A DNA stretch of 64,000 nucleotides from an uncultured Pirellulales bacterium. Lineage in GTDB: Bacteria; Planctomycetota; Planctomycetia; Pirellulales; Thermoguttaceae. The DNA lies in contig CALLPE010000037.1 in NCBI GenBank assembly GCA_938015445.1, forward strand, positions 1-64,000, written 5' to 3'. Below are positions 57,578 to 64,000 of the stretch, one piece after another. Each line of letters opens with the position of its first letter. Position 1 is the first letter of the stretch. The position numbers and the translations under genes were made by a program. A model generated the notes under the pieces. The model ran no database searches. It was not told where the DNA came from and saw only the letters and a list, made by a program, of their open reading frames with translations.

Positions 57578-59275
57578 ATGTCCGAGAGCGCCAAACGCTT
57601 TGCCATCGGTGTAGATTTCGGCACAAACAGCGTGCGCACTGTGATAGTGGATATATCCGATGGTTCTGAGACGGCTTCGTGCGTGTACAACTATCCCAGC
57701 GGGCAGGCCGGGGTGCTGCTGGACCCAAAAGACCCCAATCTGGCCCGGCAGAATCCTGCCGACTACATCCAGGGCATATACAAATCGGTGGGCGGAGCGG
57801 TTCGGGCAGCGCGGGGTAAGCGCGGTTTTCGGCCCGAGGCGGTAGTGGGCATTGGCGTCGATACCACCGGTTCGACTCCCATCCCGGTCGATCGTCAAGG
57901 TATGCCGCTTGCGCTCCAGCCGCAATTCAAGAAGAACCTGGCTGCGCATGCCTGGCTGTGGAAAGACCACACCAGTTTCGCCGAGGCAGCCGAAATCACC
58001 CAGCTTGCCCAGCGCACCGGGGTAGCCTATCTGGCCAAGTGCGGCGGCGTATATAGCAGCGAGTGGTTCTGGTCGAAAATCCTCCACTGCAAACGCACTG
58101 CCCCGAAGGTCTTCGAAGCGGCCTACGCCTGGGTGGAACTGGCCGATTTCATCCCCGCGTTCCTGACCGGCAATCTCGATCCCGACACCCTGCCGCGCGG
58201 CATCTGCGCCGCCGGACACAAGGCGATGTACAACGAGCAATGGGGTGGCTTGCCCAGCGAAGAGTTTCTGGCCCAGTTGGACCCCGAGTTGGTCCGCGTC
58301 CGCCGCCGCTACGCCACCCCGGCGCTTACGGCCGACAAAGTCGCGGGCCGGTTGCGGGAAGACATCGCCCGACGACTGGGGCTTCCGCCGGGCATTCCGG
58401 TAGCCGTTGGGGCGTTCGATGCCCACATGGGCGCCGTGGGGGCGGGGATAAAGCCCGGTACGCTAGTGAAAATCATCGGCACCAGCACCTGCGACATGAT
58501 GGTCGCCCCGCTGCACCAGCCGCTGCCTGATATCCCCGGACTGTGCGGCATCGTGCCCGGTTCCATCTTGCCGGACATGTACGGACTTGAAGCCGGGCAG
58601 TCGGCCGTAGGCGACATCTTCAACTGGTTCGTCACGTATCTGGCGCCGGAGAAGTACACCGCCAAGGCCGATCCCCATGCCGCGCTGAGCCGGGAAGCGG
58701 CCGCCCTGCGGCCCGGCCAGTCCGGACTGCTGGCCTTGGATTGGAACAACGGCAACCGCACTATCCTGGTCGATCCGTTGCTGGTCGGACTGCTGATCGG
58801 GCAAACGCTGCACACCACGGCGGCCGAGGTGTATCGGGCGTTGATCGAGGCTACGGCCTTCGGAGCTCTGACGATCATCAACCGCTTCGAACAGTACGGT
58901 GTGAAAGTAACCGAGGTGATCAATTGCGGCGGCATCGCCGAAAAGAACCCGCTGGTAATGCAAATCTACGCCGACGTGTGCAACCGGCCCATGAAAATCA
59001 GCCGCTCTCCGCAGACCTGCGCCTTGGGGGCGGCCATTTTCGGCGCCGTGGCGGGCGGGGCCTACGCCAACGTCCAACAGGCCCAGCGCAAAATGACCGG
59101 CGTCAAACGGACCGTTTATCGCCCCAATCGCCGCGCCGCCGCCGTGTACGCCGAGTTGTATCCGCTGTATCGCACGTTGCACGATGCCTTCGGCACCGCC
59201 CAGTGGAGCGGCTCGCTTTACCAAGTGATGAAAGACCTGATCGGCGTGCGCAATCGGGTGCGGGGGACGACGTAG
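57578..59275 (+). CDS. araB: Ribulokinase-type FGGY carbohydrate kinase
   Basis: A 565-residue kinase phosphorylating a ribulose-type sugar at C5. N-terminal FAIGVDFGTNSVRTVIVDI is the FGGY phosphate-binding motif; GIGVDTTGSTPIPVD (about 91-105) and WLWKDHTSFAEAAEI are ribulokinase-typical. The C-terminal lobe carries NCGGIAEKNPLVMQIYADVCNRP and the ADVxxxPM-like signature. Length fits bacterial AraB. First gene of araB, aldolase, isomerase and symporter on one strand. Substrate L-ribulose is likely, but L-xylulose or D-ribulose is possible because no araA-type isomerase accompanies it. Confidence 0.9.
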   Translation: MSESAKRFAIGVDFGTNSVRTVIVDISDGSETASCVYNYPSGQAGVLLDPKDPNLARQNPADYIQGIYKSVGGAVRAARGKRGFRPEAVVGIGVDTTGSTPIPVDRQGMPLALQPQFKKNLAAHAWLWKDHTSFAEAAEITQLAQRTGVAYLAKCGGVYSSEWFWSKILHCKRTAPKVFEAAYAWVELADFIPAFLTGNLDPDTLPRGICAAGHKAMYNEQWGGLPSEEFLAQLDPELVRVRRRYATPALTADKVAGRLREDIARRLGLPPGIPVAVGAFDAHMGAVGAGIKPGTLVKIIGTSTCDMMVAPLHQPLPDIPGLCGIVPGSILPDMYGLEAGQSAVGDIFNWFVTYLAPEKYTAKADPHAALSREAAALRPGQSGLLALDWNNGNRTILVDPLLVGLLIGQTLHTTAAEVYRALIEATAFGALTIINRFEQYGVKVTEVINCGGIAEKNPLVMQIYADVCNRPMKISRSPQTCALGAAIFGAVAGGAYANVQQAQRKMTGVKRTVYRPNRRAAAVYAELYPLYRTLHDAFGTAQWSGSLYQVMKDLIGVRNRVRGTT

Positions 59276-59401
59276 CGCAGCAGGGCAACGGTATTGCCGC
59301 GCAGGAGAGTAGCCCACAAATCGTTACTACCGATGCCGCTTTTCGCGCCGCTGTGGCGGCGCTGCGCGGCCCGAAGAACACTACAATCGACTTGGCGCCA
59401 C

Positions 59402-59502
59402 CAACACCACATAAAACTGGCGCCACCAACACCACATAAAATTGTGGCCATCAACACCATAATAAAACTGGCGCCATTAACACCACAATGGAACTGGACC
59501 AA
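59402..59502 (+). repeat. 25-bp tandem repeat array running into the aldolase start codon
   Basis: Four head-to-tail units: 59402-59426, 59427-59451, 59452-59477 and 59478-59502, built on CAACACCACATAAAACTGGC. The last unit contains the aldolase ATG (AACACCACAATGGAACTGG). No spacers or cas genes exist, so it is not a CRISPR array. Confidence 0.9.
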
Positions 59503-60147
59503 CTACGCCAAGAAGTCTGCCGCACCAATCGGGCGCTGTTGGCTACGGGTTTGGTGACGATGCACTCGGGCAACGCCAGCGGGCTGCATCGGCCCAGCGG
59601 TCGGATGCTGATCAAGCCCTCGGGCGTCGATTACGAGCAGCTCCGGCCGGAAGACTTGGTGGAAATCGATCTGCAAACCGGTCAGGTGGTGCAAGGCAAG
59701 CTCCGCCCCAGCGTGGACCTGCCGCATCACTTGTTCCTGTATCGCAACATCCCGGAGGTTGGCGCGGTCATCCACACCCACAGCAACTACGCCACCGCTT
59801 TCGCCGCTGTGGGCCAGCCGATTCCGCTTTGCCTGACGGCCATCGCCGACCAGTTCGGCGACCAAATACCGTGTACACCTTATGTAGACAACCAGGGAGA
59901 CAACATCGGCCGGGCGATACTTCGGTGGCGCAATCGCGCCCCGGCGATACTTTTGGGCAACCACGGTGTTTTTGCTTGGGGAGCAACCCCGCGCGAAGCG
60001 CTTAAGGCCGCCGTGATGACCGAGGATGTAGCCAAAACCGTCTGGCTGGCGATGCAAATCGGGCAGCCGCGCCGCCTGCCGCCGGAAGAAGTCGAAAAAT
60101 GGTACACCCGTTACCACAGCACCTACGGACAGCCGCCGCAACCTTGA
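59488..60147 (+). CDS. araD: Class II aldolase, L-ribulose-5-phosphate 4-epimerase-like
   Basis: A 219-residue enzyme of the AraD/FucA family. Zn-binding and active-site pieces: GLVTMHSGNASGLHRPSGRMLIKPSG (about 22-47), DVAVIHTHSNYATAFA-like stretch (VIHTHSNYATAF) with the His pair, and a late metal His in LLGNHGVFAWG. It could be L-ribulose-5-phosphate 4-epimerase or L-fuculose/rhamnulose-1-phosphate aldolase; the ribulokinase favours the epimerase. No Shine-Dalgarno sequence is visible because the start lies in a tandem repeat. Confidence 0.8.
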   Translation: MELDQLRQEVCRTNRALLATGLVTMHSGNASGLHRPSGRMLIKPSGVDYEQLRPEDLVEIDLQTGQVVQGKLRPSVDLPHHLFLYRNIPEVGAVIHTHSNYATAFAAVGQPIPLCLTAIADQFGDQIPCTPYVDNQGDNIGRAILRWRNRAPAILLGNHGVFAWGATPREALKAAVMTEDVAKTVWLAMQIGQPRRLPPEEVEKWYTRYHSTYGQPPQP

Positions 60148-60369
60148 GTGCACCATCGTGGCGCCGCGGGCGGAGCGGCACTCCTGTCGGCGCGTGACAA
60201 TACCGGTGGCGTGGCTACGATCAGGGGGCAAAACTCAGCAGACACATCGATTCGCAGCAGCAGCGTCAGCGGCGATAGCTGCAAGGGCTTCGCAACGGTC
60301 TCGAGCGGTCGATCGGCGCACAGTTGTTGGGTTAACAGCTTATTGCGATAAATCGAGGAGAACTCTTAT

Positions 60370-61827
60370 ATGTCTTTTCAGTTGCCGAGGACTATTTTGG
60401 GTTTCGTACCGGCCAACCGGGGTTTCTTCAGCGCCGAACTGGCGGCCAAGATGCGCCAGCAGGCCATCGAGGCCATGAGCCGGCTGGGGGTGGAAGTGGT
60501 CGTGCCCAGCCCGGAGCAAACCAAAGTCGGCTGCGTGGAAAATCGCCAGGAAGCAGAACTGTGCGCCGAGTTGTTTCGCCGGGCGGGTGTGCAAGGGATT
60601 GTCATCGGGGCGGTCAATTTCGGCGACGAGCAAGCCGCCGCCTGGACGGTCCGCCAGGCCAGACTCGACGTGCCGGTGCTGATCTTCGCCTGCCAGGAAG
60701 AAGAAACCCTGCGGATGAGCACCCCGCGGCGCGATGCGTTCTGCGGGCTGCTGTCGATCGGCGAAGCACTGCGGCAAATCGGCGCGGCGTACACCGTAGC
60801 ACGTCGCCCGGTTTGCTTTCCCGCCGATGAATCTTTCGCCGCCGACCTGGACTGGTTTGTGCGCATTTGTCGGGTGGTCAACGGCATCCGCAACGCGCGG
60901 TACGGGCAGGTCGGCGCACGGCCCGAGGCCTTCTGGACCTGCCGCTTCGACGAGAAGCGCCTTCAGCGCCTGGGGCCGACCGTGGTAGTCATGGACCTAT
61001 CGGAGGCGATCGCCGGGGCCAAAGCCATCGCCGACGACGACCCACAGGTCCTCCAGCTTGTCGATGGCATTGGCCAGTATGCCGACGTGTCGGCCGTCAA
61101 GCCCGAAACCGTCCTTCGCAGTGCGAAACTGGAATTGTTCCTCCGGCGCTGGCGGGAAGCCAACGCGCTGGACGGCTTGGCCATCCAGTGCTGGACTTCC
61201 ATTCAGGCCAACTACGGGGTATGCAGTTGCCTGACGATGAGTCGGCTGGGCGAAGAAGGCTGTCCGTGCGCCTGCGAGGCGGATATTCTGGGAACGCTTT
61301 CCATGCACGCCTGCCAATTGGCCAGCGGCACGCCGGCGGCCCTGGCCGACTGGAACAACCTGCACAACGAGGACGACGAGCTGGTTAACATCTGGCATTG
61401 TGGGGTGTTCCCGCGCTCGTTCGCTGGCACGCCCCCGAAACTTAAAGTGCAGGAGATAATCGCCTCTAGCGGTGCCGCTAGCTACGAAGACTCTCAGGGC
61501 ACGGTGGAGTTCGTGGCCAAGCCGTCGCCGCTGACGCTGTGCCGGGTAACGCAAGATGCCGACGGACGGCTGAAGGCGGCCATCGCTCAGGGGCAAGTCG
61601 AAGACAACCCGGCTGTCACCTTCGGCGCCTACGGCTGGTGCCGCATACCGCAGTTGCAGCGTCTGTATCGCAACGTGCTGCTGCGGCATTTCCCCCACCA
61701 CGTGGCCATTACCCAGGGTCACGTGGGCAACGTGCTGTGGGAAGCGCTGGGCAACTATTTGGGTTTGGAACTTTTTCACGCCACGCAGGAAGTACCCGGG
61801 CTGTACACGCCGCAATTGCCGTTCTAA
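60370..61827 (+). CDS. L-fucose/L-arabinose-type sugar isomerase
   Basis: A 485-residue enzyme. The order ILGFVPANRGFFSAELAAKM, VVVPSPEQTKVGCVENRQEA, PVLIFACQEEETLRMSTPRRDAFCG and the later WHCGVFPRS fits the fucose isomerase-like superfamily, with conserved Glu and Asp residues that can bind Mn. These enzymes interconvert aldose and ketose, feeding the kinase. It is not a classical AraA, so the real pentose or deoxyhexose is open. GGAG lies 9 nt upstream of ATG. It shares fold style with the Tat protein at 54411. Confidence 0.85.
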   Translation: MSFQLPRTILGFVPANRGFFSAELAAKMRQQAIEAMSRLGVEVVVPSPEQTKVGCVENRQEAELCAELFRRAGVQGIVIGAVNFGDEQAAAWTVRQARLDVPVLIFACQEEETLRMSTPRRDAFCGLLSIGEALRQIGAAYTVARRPVCFPADESFAADLDWFVRICRVVNGIRNARYGQVGARPEAFWTCRFDEKRLQRLGPTVVVMDLSEAIAGAKAIADDDPQVLQLVDGIGQYADVSAVKPETVLRSAKLELFLRRWREANALDGLAIQCWTSIQANYGVCSCLTMSRLGEEGCPCACEADILGTLSMHACQLASGTPAALADWNNLHNEDDELVNIWHCGVFPRSFAGTPPKLKVQEIIASSGAASYEDSQGTVEFVAKPSPLTLCRVTQDADGRLKAAIAQGQVEDNPAVTFGAYGWCRIPQLQRLYRNVLLRHFPHHVAITQGHVGNVLWEALGNYLGLELFHATQEVPGLYTPQLPF

Positions 61828-61965
61828 CGTATAAGCGACTCGTCTGGTAGGCACAGATGGTCGGTGGGCGATTGCGTCGGGGAACCTCGGTTTTTCATAT
61901 CGCTTTCATATATCTACCCCAGGGAGCACTAGTTTTTCTACCGCCACCACAGGGAGCACTGGCTG

Positions 61966-64000
61966 ATGAAAAAACTTCTGCCGTTGTTGTCCGCGGCGAT
62001 TGTCGCCCTTGGATGTACAGCTTTCCTAGCGCTGGACGTAAGCGGTGCGGAAGCCGCACAACCGGTTGCTGCTGGCAGCGCTTCGCAGCCGGCCGCCGCG
62101 CAGCCCAAGGCACAGCAACAGGCGCTGGCCCAGGCGCAACACCAGCCGGTAGGCGTGCAAAAGCAAGGCATCTCCCGGCAAGACCAGCCTGTGGCGGGGC
62201 AAAAACAGCCCGCGGCCGTACAAAACCAACCCGTCGCCGCCGACCAGAAAGCCCGTTCCAAAGCCCTGGGAACCATCGACTGGGTGGTGATGGGCTGTTA
62301 CTTCCTGCTATTGCTGGGTGTGGCTTGGTGGGTGGTGACCAAGAGCAAGGAGACAGCCGCGGATTACTTTCTAGCCGGCCGGAACCTGGGGTGGTTCATC
62401 GTGGGGGCCTCGATCTTCGCTTCGAACATCGGCTCGGAGCACTTGGTGGGACTGGCCGGCTCGGGCTGCACCGACGGCGTAGCCATGGCCCATTACGAAC
62501 TGCACGCCTGGTGCCTGTTGGTATTGGCCTGGGTGATGGTTCCCTTCTACGCCCGCTCGATGGTCTTCACCATGCCCGAGTTCCTCGAAAAGCGATTTTC
62601 CCCTACAGCCCGCTGGGTGCTGTCGATTATCTCGCTGGTGGCTTACGTGCTGACGAAGCTGGCCGTGGGCGTGTTCGCCGGCGGCGTGGTGTTCGATACT
62701 CTGATGCCCGAAGTAAAACTCTATTTGCCCGGCTCCGACTCGCCCATCAGCGGCTTCTGGATCGGCTCGGTGGCGGTAATTTTGCTGACAGGGTTGTACA
62801 CGGTGTTGGGTGGGATGCGGGCCGTAGCGTACAACGACGCCATTCAAACTATCGTGCTGGTGCTCGGGTCGCTGCTGCTGACGATCTTCGGACTACAGGC
62901 CATCGGCGGCTGGAGCGAGCTGCGCGCCACGCTCGACGCCGACCTGTTCAACCTCTGGAAGCCGCTCAACCCGGCCGGCGGCTGGGAGTGGGCGCCTGTA
63001 ATGGAACGCGACGCCACCGGCCAGATCGTTCGCCAGGCCTGGTACTTCAATGGCAATTATCCCTGGCTGGGAATGCTTTTCTGTGCACCGATCATCGGGC
63101 TGTGGTACTGGTGTACCGATCAGTACATCGTGCAGCGCGCATTAGGAGCGCCTAACGAGACCGTTGCCCGACGCGGCAGCATTTGCGCAGCGTTCCTTAA
63201 ACTTCTGCCGGTGTTCATTTTCATTATTCCGGGAATGATTTGCATGGCCTTGGCCGCCAGCGGGAAGAACCCGGAGCTGCGCGAGGCGCTGCTACCCCAT
63301 CGCCCCGCCGAAGCCGCTGCCGCCGAGTTGCCTTTCACGCCGCCCGGCCCGCAGCAAGACCCGGGCTTTCGCGAGCGCTGCCAGGCGGCGTTTCCGCTGA
63401 TGGTCAAGCACGTGATGCCCATCGGTTTGCGCGGGCTGGTAGTGGCTGGGTTGCTATCGGCCTTGATGAGTTCGCTGGCCGGCGCGTTCAACGCTTCTTC
63501 CACGCTGTTTACGATGGACTTCTATCAGAAGCTCCGCCCCCAAGCTACCCAGCGCGAACTGGTGTGGACCGGCCGGATGGCCACCACCGCCATGGTGCTC
63601 ATCGCCCTGGTGTGGATCCCGGTGATCCAGCAGGCCAAAGGGCTGTACCACTACTTGCAGGCGGTGCAGGGGTATCTGGCCCCGCCGATCTTCGTGGTCT
63701 TTTTCTTCGGCGTGTTCTTCAAACGGCTCAACGCCAAGGGCTGTTTGGCGGCACTAGTGGTCGGGTTCATCATGGGCGTGTTCCGCTTGGCGGTAGATAC
63801 GCCGGTGACGCTCGACATTGGCGGGCTGGGCCGCGGCTACGCGGAAGGCTCGCTGCTGTGGATCGTCAACAACATGTACTTCCAGTACTACAGCGTGTTG
63901 GTGTTCCTAGTCTCGGCCGTTACGATGGTGGTCGTCAGCCTGGCGACCGAGCCGCCCTCGCTAGAGAAAATCTCCGGACTGACTTATGGCACCATCAGCC
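61966..64000 (+). CDS. Sodium:solute symporter (SSS family), truncated by the window end
   Basis: The frame from ATG 61966 stays open for 678 codons and continues beyond 64000. After a signal-like N-terminus (MKKLLPLLSAAIVALG) comes an 80-residue Gln/Ala/Pro-rich stretch with AQPKAQQQALAQAQHQ, then the first membrane segment (IDWVVMGCYFLLLLGVAWWV). SSS signatures follow: ADYFLAGRNLGWFIVGASIF and SNIGSEHLVGLAGSG, FYARSMVFTMPEFLEKRF, GLWYWCTDQYIVQRALGA and SALMSSLAGAFNASSTLFTMD. AGGGAG is 9 nt upstream. It is the transporter of the sugar operon. The frame at 61857-63155 is a shadow. Confidence 0.93.
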   Translation, partial: MKKLLPLLSAAIVALGCTAFLALDVSGAEAAQPVAAGSASQPAAAQPKAQQQALAQAQHQPVGVQKQGISRQDQPVAGQKQPAAVQNQPVAADQKARSKALGTIDWVVMGCYFLLLLGVAWWVVTKSKETAADYFLAGRNLGWFIVGASIFASNIGSEHLVGLAGSGCTDGVAMAHYELHAWCLLVLAWVMVPFYARSMVFTMPEFLEKRFSPTARWVLSIISLVAYVLTKLAVGVFAGGVVFDTLMPEVKLYLPGSDSPISGFWIGSVAVILLTGLYTVLGGMRAVAYNDAIQTIVLVLGSLLLTIFGLQAIGGWSELRATLDADLFNLWKPLNPAGGWEWAPVMERDATGQIVRQAWYFNGNYPWLGMLFCAPIIGLWYWCTDQYIVQRALGAPNETVARRGSICAAFLKLLPVFIFIIPGMICMALAASGKNPELREALLPHRPAEAAAAELPFTPPGPQQDPGFRERCQAAFPLMVKHVMPIGLRGLVVAGLLSALMSSLAGAFNASSTLFTMDFYQKLRPQATQRELVWTGRMATTAMVLIALVWIPVIQQAKGLYHYLQAVQGYLAPPIFVVFFFGVFFKRLNAKGCLAALVVGFIMGVFRLAVDTPVTLDIGGLGRGYAEGSLLWIVNNMYFQYYSVLVFLVSAVTMVVVSLATEPPSLEKISGLTYGTIS

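Noticed and set aside
59402-59502. Possible CRISPR array
   Set aside because: Repeats are adjacent without spacers, imperfect, and no cas genes occur in the window.
61857-63155. 432-residue frame overlapping the symporter
   Set aside because: The frame from 61966 has the SSS signatures and a good ribosome site; the longer-listed frame is a GC-rich shadow.

Overview
The window looks like chromosome of a GC-rich member of the Planctomycetota, probably near the Pirellulales/Thermoguttaceae. This is inferred from gene content and not from a database search. The pointers are a 23S rRNA gene with its own promoter and no 16S partner upstream, a DUF1080 lipoprotein-like protein, a PEP-CTERM protein, an ECF sigma factor with a FecR-type partner, BatA/VWA and DUF11 proteins, and a large J-domain-like protein with a terpenoid-cyclase-like C-terminus. 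Several promoters close to the sigma-70 consensus (TTGACA-N16/18-TATAAT) can be read by eye.

Layout. 1-4200: 23S rRNA (minus strand, 3' tip cut by the window edge) interrupted by a group I intron that encodes a LAGLIDADG endonuclease, with promoter and leader upstream. 4.5-7.3 kb: hisN-like phosphatase, lspA and a DksA/TraR factor, divergent from greA. 7.7-20 kb: a ribbon-helix-helix protein, a DUF11 surface lipoprotein, an acidic protein, DUF1080, a B12-type radical SAM protein, mnmG, a SNF2 ATPase and its small partner. 20.1-25.6 kb: an ArsR-controlled island (permease, CxxC thioredoxin, Tat flavoprotein, DGC zinc protein, ArsF-like and ArsG-like proteins). 25.8-33 kb: the J-domain/cyclase-fold protein, pyrE, a pseudopilin and an ECF sigma/FecR pair. 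33.1-35.4 kb: a motif array, then cimA (citramalate synthase) behind what reads as a complete isoleucine attenuator. 35.6-45.1 kb: a VWA membrane protein, a PEP-CTERM protein and a three-gene set of secreted proteins (NHL, beta-helix, transglutaminase-like). 45.2-49.6 kb: gene-poor accessory DNA with a decayed restriction-modification pair and repeats. 49.8-57.1 kb: ridA, hisG, hisI, a short GT2, an HTH protein, a Tat protein and an ARPP-1 protein. 57.5-64 kb: a pentose-type catabolic operon (ribulokinase, class II aldolase, fucose/arabinose-type isomerase, sodium/solute symporter running off the end).

Pathway links: hisI, hisG and hisN serve histidine synthesis; cimA serves isoleucine; the kinase, aldolase, isomerase and symporter form one sugar route; the Ars-type genes form one regulated metalloid/thiol-redox module.

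A recurring oddity is the number of short imperfect tandem duplications (10-66 bp), in spacers, across start codons and, as frame-breaking insertions, in the restriction-modification genes. The strongest new-looking element is the cimA attenuator: promoter, 27-codon leader peptide with six Ile codons, mutually exclusive hairpins and a terminator, all visible in 230 bp.
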